Part shown: positions 50,287-58,449 of the stretch, in pieces
Position numbering within the stretch: position 1 is the stretch's first letter
Layout of the letters: every line of letters starts with the position of its first letter
From: CAKRPJ01 sp934376955
GTDB lineage: Bacteria; Bacillota; Clostridia; Lachnospirales; Lachnospiraceae
DNA length: 64,000 bases
Assembly (NCBI GenBank): GCA_934376955.1
Contig: CAKRPJ010000004.1
Span: 49,546 to 113,545, forward strand
Reading direction: 5' to 3'
Notes under the pieces: model-generated
Database searches by the model: none
What the model was told of the DNA's origin: nothing
What the model saw: only the letters and a program-made list of their open reading frames with translations
Program-made: the position numbers and the translations under genes

Positions 50287-51354
50287 ATGAAAAAGAATAG
50301 TAAAATGTTAGCCATGCTCATGGCAGGAGCCATGACGATCCTTCTTGTAGGCTGTTCTTCCGATAAGACAGCCGCTAAAACAGAAGCAACAGAAGCAGCA
50401 AAAACAACTGCTGCCTCCGAACAGACCTCCGAGAAAGCAACAGAAGCCGAAACAGAGGCTGCGACAGCAGATAAAACCTTCAAGATCGGTGTGATCCAGC
50501 TCGTTCAGCATGCAGCATTGGATGCAGCAAATGAAGGCTTTTTTGCCGCCCTTGATGAGGCAGGAGTAAAGTATGAAGCCGATCAGAAGAACGCATCCGG
50601 CGAGCAGGCCAACTGCCTGACGATCGCAGAAAAATTAGTGAATGACAAAGATGATCTGATCCTTGCCATTGCGACACCTGCTGCTCAGGCTGTTGCGGGT
50701 GTTACAAAGGATATTCCGATCCTTCTGACGGCGGTGACAGACCCGGCAGAATCCGGATTAGTAAATGACAATAAAAATCCCGGTGTCAACGTATCGGGAA
50801 CCTCTGATCTTACCCCGGTAAAGGAGCAGATCGAGTTATTACAGAAGGTGCTTCCGGAGGCTAAGCACATCGGCCTTCTTTATTGTTCGGCAGAAAGCAA
50901 CTCCGAGATTCAGATCTCTATGGCTAAGGAAGCCTGTGATGCAGCAGGTATTACCTACGAAGAATATACAGTTCCGAGCTCAAATGAGATCCAGAGCGTA
51001 GTGGAATCCATGGTGGGAAAGGTGGATGCGATCTATGTTCCCACGGATAATGTGATCGCAGCCGGTATGTCTACAGTCGCAATGATCGCAAACGATAATA
51101 AGATCCCGACAATCTGCGGAGAGGCCGGAATGGTCGAAGCAGGCGGCCTTGCTACTTACGGGATCGATTACTATCAGTTAGGCTATATGGCCGGCGAGCA
51201 GGCGGTAGATATCCTTGTAAACGGCGCTGACATCACAACGATGCCGATCGGTTATCTTCCGGCAGACCGCTGTGAGCTTACGGTAAATAAGACAACAGCC
51301 GATGCACTGGGGATCGATATTTCCGGCCTTGAGAATGTGGTCGTTGTAGAGTGA
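50287..51354 (+). CDS. ABC transporter substrate-binding lipoprotein (ABC_sub_bind/TrpX-like)
   Basis: 355 aa. Signal peptide with lipobox LLVGC (Cys22), then a Thr/Ala/Glu-rich linker (residues ~27-60) and a two-lobe periplasmic-binding fold with KIGVIQLVQHAALDAANEGF and AIATPAAQAV. This is the ABC_sub_bind family, whose best-known members are TrpX and related tryptophan/amino-acid binders. First gene of a three-gene importer. No tryptophan T-box precedes it, so the substrate could be another aromatic or thiamine-related compound. Confidence 0.88.
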   Translation: MKKNSKMLAMLMAGAMTILLVGCSSDKTAAKTEATEAAKTTAASEQTSEKATEAETEAATADKTFKIGVIQLVQHAALDAANEGFFAALDEAGVKYEADQKNASGEQANCLTIAEKLVNDKDDLILAIATPAAQAVAGVTKDIPILLTAVTDPAESGLVNDNKNPGVNVSGTSDLTPVKEQIELLQKVLPEAKHIGLLYCSAESNSEIQISMAKEACDAAGITYEEYTVPSSNEIQSVVESMVGKVDAIYVPTDNVIAAGMSTVAMIANDNKIPTICGEAGMVEAGGLATYGIDYYQLGYMAGEQAVDILVNGADITTMPIGYLPADRCELTVNKTTADALGIDISGLENVVVVE

Positions 51355-51392
51355 TCGACAGGAAGCAGGATTAAGGTACGGGAGGATAAAAC

Positions 51393-52313
51393 ATGAGTGG
51401 CATTTTTGTAGCACTGCAGGGCGCCGCAGCTCAGGGCGTTTTGTGGGGGATGATGGTATTGGGCGTCTATATCACGTTCCGGCTTCTGGATATCGCCGAT
51501 CTGACGGTGGATGGAAGCTTTGCACTGGGCGGTTGTGTCTGTGCGACCTTGATACTGGGTTATAATGTGGATCCGGTCGTCGCTCTTTTGGCAGCTTTTC
51601 TTGCGGGAGCCGTTGCCGGTGCAGTGACCGGTATCCTGCACACGGTACTGGAGATCCCGGCTATTCTTGCCGGGATCCTGACCCAGATTTCCTTATGGTC
51701 GGTAAACCTTAGGATCATGGGAGGAAAATCCAACCTCCCCCTCTTAAAAACTACGACCCTGATCTCGGGCGTCAGTGACACCTTTAACATTACACAGGCA
51801 CAGGCATCGATCCTTGCCGGGCTTATGCTGGCTGTTCTGATCATTGCCGTATTATACTGGTTTTTCGGGACCGAGCTCGGAAGTGCGCTCCGGGCTACCG
51901 GAAATAACGAGGATATGATCCGTGCCCTTGGTGTAAATACAAACAAGATGAAGCTGTTTGGGCTTATGCTTTCCAATGCCTTAGTGAGCTTTTCCGGTGC
52001 CCTCGTATGCCAGCATCAGAAATATGCGGATATCAACATGGGCCGCGGAGCGATCGTGATCGGACTTGCTGCCATTGTGATCGGAGAAGTCCTTATGGGA
52101 AGATTGATCAACTTTGCATATAAGCTCAGCTCAGTTGTAGTAGGCTCTGTAGTTTACTTCCTGATCCGTGCTATCGTTTTGCAGATCGGTCTGCAGACAA
52201 ATGATATGAACCTGTTTACTGCTGTATTTGTTGCTGCGGCGTTGAGCTTTCCGGTCCTTATGGCCAAATGGAAGGCAAGACAGGCATATTCCGAAAACGG
52301 GGAGGAGGAGTAA
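51393..52313 (+). CDS. ABC transporter permease (TrpY-like)
   Basis: 306 aa, about eight membrane helices. LLDIADLTVDGSFALGG and GSALRATGNNEDMIRALGVNTNKMKLFGLMLSN are typical of the BPD_transp_2 permeases that partner ABC_sub_bind proteins. TACGGGAGG precedes the ATG. The stop is 2 bp before the ATPase start. It forms the channel of the importer encoded at 50.3-53.1 kb. Confidence 0.9.
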   Translation: MSGIFVALQGAAAQGVLWGMMVLGVYITFRLLDIADLTVDGSFALGGCVCATLILGYNVDPVVALLAAFLAGAVAGAVTGILHTVLEIPAILAGILTQISLWSVNLRIMGGKSNLPLLKTTTLISGVSDTFNITQAQASILAGLMLAVLIIAVLYWFFGTELGSALRATGNNEDMIRALGVNTNKMKLFGLMLSNALVSFSGALVCQHQKYADINMGRGAIVIGLAAIVIGEVLMGRLINFAYKLSSVVVGSVVYFLIRAIVLQIGLQTNDMNLFTAVFVAAALSFPVLMAKWKARQAYSENGEEE

Positions 52314-52315
52314 AG

Positions 52316-53113
52316 ATGCTTACGATCACTAATGTCAGTAAGACGTTTAACAAAGGAACCGTGAATGAGAAAAAAGCTCTCTGCGGTATGAACCTCCATC
52401 TGGATCCCGGTGATTTCGTGACGGTGATCGGAGGAAACGGCGCCGGAAAATCGACAATGCTAAATATGATCGCTGGAGTATATCCCATCGATTCCGGGAA
52501 GATCATGATCGATGGCATCAATATCTCCAGAGCACCGGAGTTTCAGAGAGCAAAATATATCGGCAGGGTTTTTCAGGATCCCATGAGAGGAACTGCTGCC
52601 GGAATGGAGATCCAAGAAAATCTGGCCCTCGCATTACGGAGAGGTCAGAATCGAGGACTTTCTTGGGGCATCAAAGGGAATGAAAAGGAGTTCTATCAGA
52701 AATCACTGAGAAGACTTGGACTGGGGCTGGAAAACAGGATGACCAGCAAGGTCGGTCTGCTGTCCGGTGGGCAGCGTCAGGCTCTGACTCTGCTTATGGC
52801 GACACTTAAGAAGCCGAAGCTTCTTCTTTTAGATGAACATACCGCCGCTCTTGATCCAAAGACGGCAAAAAAGGTTCTTGAGCTTACCGATGAGATCGTC
52901 CGCGAGATGGAGCTGACTGCATTGATGGTGACCCACAATATGAAGGATGCGATCCAGTACGGAAACCGTCTGATCATGATGCATGAGGGCCGTGTGATCT
53001 ATGATGTGTCAGGAGAAGAAAAGAAAAGGCTTCAGGTGGAGGATCTTTTAAAGAAGTTTGAGGAGGCCAGCGGCGAAGAATTTGCCAATGACCGTATGAT
53101 GCTTGCAAAATAA
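52316..53113 (+). CDS. ABC transporter ATPase (TrpZ-like)
   Basis: 265 aa from ATG 52316, with GGAGGAGGAG upstream; the longer in-frame extension overlaps the permease. Walker A GGNGAGKSTM, signature LSGGQRQALTLLMA and Walker B LLLLDEHTAALD. The Walker B motif has DEHTAALD rather than DEPTAALD, as often seen in this group. Energises the adjacent permease. Followed by a hairpin terminator shared with the convergent BrkB-type gene. Confidence 0.92.
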   Translation: MLTITNVSKTFNKGTVNEKKALCGMNLHLDPGDFVTVIGGNGAGKSTMLNMIAGVYPIDSGKIMIDGINISRAPEFQRAKYIGRVFQDPMRGTAAGMEIQENLALALRRGQNRGLSWGIKGNEKEFYQKSLRRLGLGLENRMTSKVGLLSGGQRQALTLLMATLKKPKLLLLDEHTAALDPKTAKKVLELTDEIVREMELTALMVTHNMKDAIQYGNRLIMMHEGRVIYDVSGEEKKRLQVEDLLKKFEEASGEEFANDRMMLAK

Positions 53114-53121
53114 GCGGATAC

Positions 53122-53181
53122 AAACCTGCATACAGGACAGGGGAAAACCTTCCGTTCCCTATTCTGTGTGCAGGTTTTTTT
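53122..53181. terminator. Hairpin terminator between convergent genes
   Basis: AAACCTGCATACAG (53122-53135) pairs with CTGTGTGCAGGTTT (53164-53177), one G-U pair, followed by a T-run to 53181. The right arm is part of the last codons of the convergent BrkB-type gene. Confidence 0.8.
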
Positions 53182-54019
53182 CTTTTCCATAGTGTTGAGC
53201 CAGGCTGTGATTAATTTCGGCTCCCAGAAACAGGATACAGATACCGAAGTAAAGCCACAGCATCAAAAGCACGACAGCAGTTAAGCTTCCGTAGGTTATG
53301 GCATAGTTACCGAAATACTTAAAGTATAAGGAGAAGGCTATCGAAAAGAGCGACCAGCCGGTGGCTGCAAATACTGCTCCGGGCATTTGGCTGCGAAAAG
53401 AAAGTTTTCGCGCCGGAAGGAGAGAGTAAATGAGCAGGAAAAAGAAAAACAAAACGATTATGGTGATAAGACCTCGGGTCTGGATACCGGGAAAATCAAA
53501 GGGAAGTATGGAATCCAGCAGCCGCAGCAGCCGTTTCTGGAGGATATCTCCAAAGACAAGAAGCATCAGGCTCAGTATGCAGATGACGGAAAAGATGATC
53601 GTATAAAAGCTGCACACAATACGTCGGAGGATGAAGTTTCGATGTACTTCGATCCCCTGTACCCGGTTTAAGCCGCGCTCTATGCTGAGGATGCCGCGGG
53701 AGGCAGACCATAAGGTGGTTATGGCGGTAGCGGAAAGGATCGCCATAGGAGTATCGGAAAACAGCTCATCAACAAGACTTGCAACGAGACTGTCAAGGGT
53801 GTCGGGTACGATCCGGATCAGCATAACCAGCAGATCCGAACGGTTTATCATCGGAACAAACTGGATCAGGGAAAGTAGCAGCATCAGAAAAGGAAAAATA
53901 GCGAGCACGATAAAAAAGCAGGCCTGAGCCGCATATACCGTCATTTCGTCATGACTGTAGTTATCACAGATCCTTTTACATTCGATCAGAAAATGAAGCA
54001 AACAGAAATTCCCCCTCAC
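53159..54019 (-). CDS. YihY/BrkB family membrane protein
   Basis: 286 aa with six membrane helices. SHDEMTVYAAQACFFIVLAIFPFLMLLLS at the N-terminus and YGSLTAVVLLMLWLYFGICILFLGAEIN at the C-terminus are hallmarks of the YihY/virulence factor BrkB family (formerly called RNase BN). Transport or envelope roles are suspected but unproven. The start is uncertain: GTG at 54019 has no good site, while TTG at 54001 lies after AGGGGG. Monocistronic. Confidence 0.85.
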   Translation of the reverse strand: MRGNFCLLHFLIECKRICDNYSHDEMTVYAAQACFFIVLAIFPFLMLLLSLIQFVPMINRSDLLVMLIRIVPDTLDSLVASLVDELFSDTPMAILSATAITTLWSASRGILSIERGLNRVQGIEVHRNFILRRIVCSFYTIIFSVICILSLMLLVFGDILQKRLLRLLDSILPFDFPGIQTRGLITIIVLFFFFLLIYSLLPARKLSFRSQMPGAVFAATGWSLFSIAFSLYFKYFGNYAITYGSLTAVVLLMLWLYFGICILFLGAEINHSLAQHYGKEKNLHTE

Positions 54020-54211
54020 TCAATTCATATATCTGGTATCATATTAACATGGGAGAACAAAAATAACAAGAAAGCATCGGTGTCGATTTTTGACGATGGA
54101 ATATAAGATGGGAAGCGTTCTAAAAAAGTATCTTTATGCATAATATTATAACAGGCCGGAAAAAGACAGAGCAGAGTGAACGGCCGTATTGAATGATAAA
54201 GGAGAAATACT

Positions 54212-54838
54212 ATGTCAGAAAAAGTAATGGAAAACAACAAAGTCAGCGTGATCGGAACGATCATTTCGGATTTTACCTTCAGCCATGCGGTGTTTGGGGA
54301 GGGATTTTATCTGGTGGATCTGTCTGTAAACAGGTTAAGTGAGCAGGAGGATGTGATCCCTCTCATGGTGTCAGAACGCCTGATCGATGTAAACAGCGAC
54401 CTGCGGGGATGTACGATCGAGGCTGTCGGCCAGTTCCGTTCCTATAACCGTCATGAAGGTAACCGGAATCGTCTTGTTCTCTCTGTGTTCGTGCGTGAAG
54501 TAAATTTTATGGAGGAGTTTACCGATTATACAAAAACAAATCAGATATTCCTGGATGGCTATATCTGCAAGGAGCCGATCTACAGAAAAACCCCTCTGGG
54601 TCGTGAGATCGCAGATCTGTTAGTTGCGGTAAACCGTCCTTACGGAAAGTCCGACTATATCCCGTGCATTGCCTGGGGGAGAAATGCCAGATTTGCCTCC
54701 GGCTTTACTGTAGGAACCAGACTTATGATCTGGGGGCGCGTACAGAGCCGCGAATATACAAAAAAGCTGAGTGAAACAGAGTGTGAGAAGCGTACCGCCT
54801 ATGAGGTTTCAGTCAGCAAGCTGGAGTGTGTTGAGTAA
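54212..54838 (+). CDS. SSB-like protein with two OB folds
   Basis: 208 aa. The C-terminal half (~108-205) is a clear single-stranded DNA-binding OB fold (NQIFLDGYICKEPIYRKTPLGREIADLLVAVN, IPCIAWGRNARFAS, LMIWGRVQSREY). The N-terminal half (~8-105) has the same layout (NNKVSVIGTIISDF, IEAVGQFRSYN) and looks like a diverged duplicate. The acidic C-terminal tail that recruits partners in normal SSB is missing, as the protein ends KLECVE. It is therefore probably an accessory SSB rather than the replication one. GGAG precedes the ATG. Confidence 0.82.
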   Translation: MSEKVMENNKVSVIGTIISDFTFSHAVFGEGFYLVDLSVNRLSEQEDVIPLMVSERLIDVNSDLRGCTIEAVGQFRSYNRHEGNRNRLVLSVFVREVNFMEEFTDYTKTNQIFLDGYICKEPIYRKTPLGREIADLLVAVNRPYGKSDYIPCIAWGRNARFASGFTVGTRLMIWGRVQSREYTKKLSETECEKRTAYEVSVSKLECVE

Positions 54839-54888
54839 GGGATCAGGCACGGAATCAGATATAGAATAGCGAAAAGCTTAAGGAAATC

Positions 54889-54917
54889 TTGAAAAATTAT
54901 GAAAAGTGTGTTAATAT
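54889..54917 (+). promoter_or_regulatory. Promoter of the corrinoid adenosyltransferase gene
   Basis: TTGAAA (54889-54894), 17 bp spacer, TAATAT (54912-54917). Confidence 0.55.
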
Positions 54918-54997
54918 ATTCGGGCTTATAGATAGAACACACCCTGCGGCAATATTCAGATTTATGCATGCAGATACATAAAAGATGAGGTGCAAAG

Positions 54998-55486
54998 ATG
55001 GTAAAAGGTACGATACGGGTAATCTATGGTCCGGGAAACGGAAAATCTGCTTCAGCAGTCGGCTATGGGATAATAGGAGCTTTGAGAAATAAAAAGGTAA
55101 TTATCGTACAGTATTTGAAGGGGATCCTCGATGAAGGCGGAATGGATCTTTTAAAGCGCATGGAGCCGGAGATGAAGGTGTTCCGGTTTGAGCGCTCAAG
55201 AGGGCCGTTTTCCGAACTGACCGAGGAACAGAAAAAAGAGGAATGCCTGAATCTGAAAAACGGTTTTAATTTCGCTAAGAAGGTCATAGCCACCGGAGAA
55301 TGCGATGTACTCATCTTAGATGAGGTGTTAGGACTCGTGGATCAGGGAGTGATCTCGGAGGAGGAATTTATACTGTTCCTCGAATCCTTTGATGTGGATA
55401 CAGACCTTATCATAACAGGGCGTGTGTGTCCGGAAGCATTTAAAAAATATGCGGACTACATTTCCTATGTAGATAATGAAAAATAA
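54998..55486 (+). CDS. CobO/BtuR-type corrinoid adenosyltransferase
   Basis: 162 aa. P-loop GPGNGKSASA at residues ~11-20, then VQYLKG and LILDEVLGLVDQG match the CobA/CobO/BtuR family, which transfers the adenosyl group of ATP to cob(I)alamin or cobyrinate diamide. It is slightly shorter than typical members (~175-200 aa), and the P-loop reads GPGNGKS where GNGKGKT is usual. No other cobalamin genes and no cobalamin riboswitch are nearby, so it may serve salvage. Followed by the 113 bp repeat copy B. Confidence 0.82.
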   Translation: MVKGTIRVIYGPGNGKSASAVGYGIIGALRNKKVIIVQYLKGILDEGGMDLLKRMEPEMKVFRFERSRGPFSELTEEQKKEECLNLKNGFNFAKKVIATGECDVLILDEVLGLVDQGVISEEEFILFLESFDVDTDLIITGRVCPEAFKKYADYISYVDNEK

Positions 55487-55540
55487 ATGGTCAGGCGGAT
55501 ATTCGCAATCCGCTTCGCTACGCGGCTCTACACCGAATAA

Positions 55541-55653
55541 CTGCTCCGCAGTTTATCAGAAGGAGCTTGCACTCCTCCTGATACAAGCAAGTCCCCACCC
55601 ACTGCTTATTGCTTTTCGCAATTGAAGCAGGGGACTTACTTGATTCGGTTAAA
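55541..55653. repeat. 113 bp dispersed structured repeat, copy B
   Basis: Inverted copy of 4102-4214 with one substitution by eye. It lies between the corrinoid adenosyltransferase gene and the lysine riboswitch promoter. Its ends here read ACCGAAT (55533-55539, just outside the shared block) and ATTCGGT (55643-55649), a 7 bp inverted repeat. A further hairpin GCGGAT-N7-ATCCGC (55495-55513) lies between it and the upstream gene. Confidence 0.85.
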
Positions 55654-55689
55654 TACGGCAGAAAATATCTAAAACCAAAAGTCTATACG

Positions 55690-55718
55690 TTGACAAGAAA
55701 AGCGTTTGGTGTTAGGAT
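55690..55718 (+). promoter_or_regulatory. Promoter of the lysine riboswitch-dapAB transcript
   Basis: TTGACA (55690-55695), 17 bp spacer, TAGGAT (55713-55718). Starts the leader RNA about 10 bp before the riboswitch. Confidence 0.7.
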
Positions 55719-55732
55719 AAGCTATAAATATT

Positions 55733-55903
55733 TAAGTAGAGGTTGCGCCCGACAGGAGTACACGGCAGAAGCAGGGAGACAGGAGAAGCCGACGGAAAGG
55801 GGACGGCGCCGAAGGAACGGATGTTTTCCCGGACGTGCGCTCCTGGGCATACGGTGAATAATCGTGTGACTGTCATCTTACAGACAAGATGGAGGGCTAC
55901 TAA
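55733..55903 (+). ncRNA. Lysine riboswitch (L box)
   Basis: Conserved L-box elements occur in order: AGTAGAGGTTGCG at the 5' end, AGGAGTA, GGGGACGGCGCCGAAGG, CTGGGCATACGGTGAATAA, CTGTCATCTTACAGACAAGATGGAG split across a hairpin, and GGGCTACT closing P1 against AGTAG. It is followed by a terminator and by dapA, the first committed step of lysine synthesis. Lysine binding is expected to favour termination. No short frame crossing this region should be annotated as a protein. Confidence 0.93.
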
Positions 55904-55915
55904 GAGAGAATCGTG

Positions 55916-55946
55916 GGCTGACATCTTTATCATGTCAGCCTTTTTT
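55916..55946 (+). terminator. Lysine riboswitch expression-platform terminator
   Basis: GGCTGACAT (55916-55924), loop CTTTATC, ATGTCAGCC (55932-55940), T6. It lies between the aptamer and dapA. Confidence 0.9.
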
Positions 55947-56000
55947 ATCACTATTTTGTCACTATTTATCATACGGATTACGTTGCGAGGAGGAATTGAT

Positions 56001-56888
56001 ATGGAAATATTCAGAGGAGCCGGTGTAGCACTTGTGACTCCATTTCATGAAAACGGAGAGATCAATTACAATAAACTGGGAGAACTGGTTGAAGAACAGA
56101 TCGCAGGCCATACGGACTCGATCATAGCAATGGGAACAACGGGTGAAGCTGCCACAACTACAGAGAAGGAGCACATGGATGTGATCCGCTTTATCTGTCA
56201 GCAGGTAAATGGCAGGATCCCCGTGATTGCAGGAACAGGAAGCAACTGTACCAAAACAGCCATCGAGCTTTCCCGTGAAGCAGAGAGTGTCGGTGCTGAC
56301 GGCGTTCTTCTTGTATCTCCGTATTATAATAAGGCAACACAGGAGGGACTGAAGCGTCATTTTAAGGCGATCGCGGACTCTATCCGCATCCCGGCAATCC
56401 TTTATAATGTGCCGAGCAGAACCGGAATCAATATTGCACCGGCTACCATCGCGGAGCTTTGCAGAGACGTAGACAATATCGTCGGTGTCAAGGAGGCCAG
56501 CGGAAATTTCTCGGCAGTCGCCGAATTAATGAACCTTACCGATGGAAATATCGATGTATATTCCGGAAACGATGATCAGATCGTTCCGATGCTTTCCCTC
56601 GGAGGAAAGGGTGTTATCTCTGTTCTCTCCAATATTGCACCGAGAGAGACACATGATATCTGTGAGCTGTTCTTTAACGGGGATATTGAAGGAAGCAGAC
56701 GACTTCAGATCCGGGCCCTTCCCCTGATCAAGGCGCTGTTTTGTGAGGTTAACCCGATCCCGGTACGGGCGGCCTTAAATCTTATGGGAAAAGAGATCGG
56801 AGAGCCCAGACTCCCGCTTACGGTAATGGAGGCAGCCCATCAGGAAATCTTAAAGAGAGAAATGGTAAAGTTTGGTCTTTTACCGTAG
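56001..56888 (+). CDS. dapA: 4-hydroxy-tetrahydrodipicolinate synthase
   Basis: 295 aa from ATG 56001, with AGGAGG upstream. TIM-barrel enzyme with TTGEAATTTEKEH (the Thr pair of the active site), YNVPSRTG (catalytic Tyr) and the Schiff-base Lys in GVKEASGN. It condenses pyruvate with aspartate semialdehyde in the lysine/diaminopimelate pathway, also needed for peptidoglycan. Controlled by the upstream lysine riboswitch; dapB follows 36 bp later on the same transcript. Confidence 0.97.
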   Translation: MEIFRGAGVALVTPFHENGEINYNKLGELVEEQIAGHTDSIIAMGTTGEAATTTEKEHMDVIRFICQQVNGRIPVIAGTGSNCTKTAIELSREAESVGADGVLLVSPYYNKATQEGLKRHFKAIADSIRIPAILYNVPSRTGINIAPATIAELCRDVDNIVGVKEASGNFSAVAELMNLTDGNIDVYSGNDDQIVPMLSLGGKGVISVLSNIAPRETHDICELFFNGDIEGSRRLQIRALPLIKALFCEVNPIPVRAALNLMGKEIGEPRLPLTVMEAAHQEILKREMVKFGLLP

Positions 56889-56924
56889 CATACATCAGAT
56901 TAGTTACCTATAAGGAGGGGCAGA

Positions 56925-57677
56925 ATGGTTAAGGCAATAATGAACGGATGCAATGGGGCGATGGGACGTGTGATCACGGATATTGTTTCTAAGGATGAGG
57001 CAATCGAGATCATCGCCGGTGTGGATATGAATACGGAAAAAAGGGCTTCTTATCCGGTATTTGGGACACTGGAGGAGTGTCCGAAGGCCGATGTCGTGAT
57101 CGATTTTTCATCGGCAAAGGCAACAGACGGAGTGCTCCGATACTGCGAAAAGACAAAAACACCGGTGGTTCTCTGTACGACAGGACTGTCTGATGCTCAG
57201 CTTTCGGCTGTCAAAGAGCTTGGAGCTTCTGTTGCTGTTCTGCGTTCAGCAAACATGTCTGTGGGCATCAACCTTTTATTTAAGGTGTTAAAGCAGATTG
57301 CTCCGGTTCTCGCAGATGCCGGCTTTGATATTGAGATCTTAGAAAAGCACCACAATCAGAAGGTGGACGCACCCAGCGGAACAGCCCTTGCTCTGGCAGA
57401 TGCGATCAATGAAAGCATGGATAACTGCTACCATTACAAATTTGACAGATCGACAGAGCGCGTAAAACGCGATAAAAAGGAGATCGGCATTCAGTCTGTC
57501 CGCGGCGGCATGATCGTCGGCGAACACGACATTATCTTTGCCGGGCAGGATGAGGTGATCACGCTTCAGCATACGGCTTATTCAAAAGCAATTTTTGCAA
57601 AGGGCGCAGTCGAGGGCGCAAAGTTTCTTGCCGGAAAGCCCGCAGGCATGTATGATATGTCTGATGTGATCGGATAG
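56925..57677 (+). CDS. dapB: 4-hydroxy-tetrahydrodipicolinate reductase
   Basis: 250 aa. NAD(P)-binding GCNGAMGRVI at the N-terminus and the catalytic motif EKHHNQKVDAPSGTA with conserved His and Lys. Reduces the DapA product to tetrahydrodipicolinate. AAGGAGGGG lies upstream. It completes the riboswitch-controlled dapA-dapB operon. A 14 bp hairpin follows at 57710-57751. Confidence 0.97.
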   Translation: MVKAIMNGCNGAMGRVITDIVSKDEAIEIIAGVDMNTEKRASYPVFGTLEECPKADVVIDFSSAKATDGVLRYCEKTKTPVVLCTTGLSDAQLSAVKELGASVAVLRSANMSVGINLLFKVLKQIAPVLADAGFDIEILEKHHNQKVDAPSGTALALADAINESMDNCYHYKFDRSTERVKRDKKEIGIQSVRGGMIVGEHDIIFAGQDEVITLQHTAYSKAIFAKGAVEGAKFLAGKPAGMYDMSDVIG

Positions 57678-57709
57678 GAAAAATCTGCCAAAAGAGATCA
57701 CAAATACAT

Positions 57710-57751
57710 ATTCTCCTTTCCGCGGTACATACTAATGGCGGAAAGGAGAAT
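57710..57751 (+). promoter_or_regulatory. Hairpin sequestering the Shine-Dalgarno site of the small lipoprotein gene
   Basis: ATTCTCCTTTCCGC (57710-57723) and GCGGAAAGGAGAAT (57738-57751) form a perfect 14 bp stem with a 14 nt loop. The 3' arm contains AAGGAG (57743-57748), the ribosome binding site for the ATG at 57758. It is followed by GCTTTT, so it could also act as a weak terminator for dapB. Confidence 0.7.
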
Positions 57752-57757
57752 GCTTTT

Positions 57758-58015
57758 ATGGAGAAGATCAGACGGATCACTTTGGGCGCTTTGCTGATTG
57801 CCGTTATCAGCATGACTGCAGCATGTGGCAGAAAAAATAACGGTACAAATAACACGATGGGGACGACCCGGGCCCTGCAGTCTTTGGAAAATGAAATAAA
57901 ACAGGAAACAGAAACAAAAACGGAAACAAAAGCCGTGGAAACAAAAAGCACTGAAACGAAAGCTGTGGAAACAAAGGCCATGGAAACAGAAGATGAGAGC
58001 GTGACAGGGCGTTAA
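57758..58015 (+). CDS. Small lipoprotein with Glu-Thr-Lys repeats
   Basis: 85 aa. Signal peptide with lipobox MTAAC (Cys23), then a short Asn/Thr linker and a low-complexity tail of imperfect ETK/AVETK repeats (residues ~48-78). Predicted to be anchored on the outside of the membrane. No known function. Its ribosome binding site is in a 14 bp hairpin, suggesting translational control. A strong terminator follows. Such short charged-repeat lipoproteins are common but uncharacterised. Confidence 0.7.
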   Translation: MEKIRRITLGALLIAVISMTAACGRKNNGTNNTMGTTRALQSLENEIKQETETKTETKAVETKSTETKAVETKAMETEDESVTGR

Positions 58016-58020
58016 GAAGG

Positions 58021-58066
58021 GCAGTCTCATGACAGAGAAACAAAATGTCATGGGGCTGCTTTTTTC
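58021..58066 (+). terminator. Rho-independent terminator of the small lipoprotein gene
   Basis: GCAGTCTCATGACA (58021-58034) pairs with TGTCATGGGGCTGC (58046-58059), two G-U pairs, then T6. Confidence 0.85.
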
Positions 58067-58212
58067 ATTCGGAAAGCGGTTGCAGGAAAAAAGGCGGTCT
58101 GTTACAATAGAAAAAGGAAACGAAGAAAGAGGGTGGCAGGATCCGTTATGTATACAGGCCGTACCATCCGTGGCGGCATGGATACAAAAGAGAAAAGAGA
58201 AGAAAAAGGCTT

Positions 58213-58413
58213 ATGGCTGCCGGAAAGCTTCTGCTGATTTTGGCGGTGTTTGCTGCTTCTGTAAGCTATATTAAAAGCCATACCAATGTGCAGGTGACAG
58301 AAAGGCAGTCTGTTGTGCCCCTGCCCGGCAATGAGGAAGAAATCTATGGGATCGGCTTTGGCCCGGAAGAAAAGCTGCTTTTCTGGTTTCACCAAAAAAC
58401 AGAAACACAATAA
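58213..58413 (+). CDS. Small membrane-anchored protein, unknown function
   Basis: 66 aa. One N-terminal hydrophobic segment (KLLLILAVFAASVSYI) followed by a ~45-residue polar domain ending WFHQKTETQ, so a single-pass or signal-anchored small protein. AAAAAGG lies 3 bases before the ATG, a weak site. A frame in another phase across 58029-58274 overlaps the preceding terminator and looks non-coding. No family recognised; could be spurious. Confidence 0.45.
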   Translation: MAAGKLLLILAVFAASVSYIKSHTNVQVTERQSVVPLPGNEEEIYGIGFGPEEKLLFWFHQKTETQ

Positions 58414-58420
58414 GTTTTTC

Positions 58421-58449
58421 TTGATTTTCCATGAAGCATGAATTATAAT
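58421..58449 (+). promoter_or_regulatory. Promoter of the purC-purF-purB cluster
   Basis: TTGATT (58421-58426), 17 bp spacer, TATAAT (58444-58449), about 82 bp before purC. I see no guanine riboswitch core and no clear PurR box between it and the gene. Confidence 0.7.

Noticed and set aside
54839..54997. Cobalamin riboswitch before the adenosyltransferase gene
   Set aside because: The conserved B12-box was not found and the leader is too short.
55609..55857. Open frames spanning the dapA leader
   Set aside because: They overlap the repeat copy B and the conserved core of the lysine riboswitch and have no ribosome binding site.
58029..58274. 81-codon frame after the small lipoprotein gene
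   Set aside because: Starts inside the stem of a strong terminator and has atypical composition; the frame at 58213-58413 is the better candidate.
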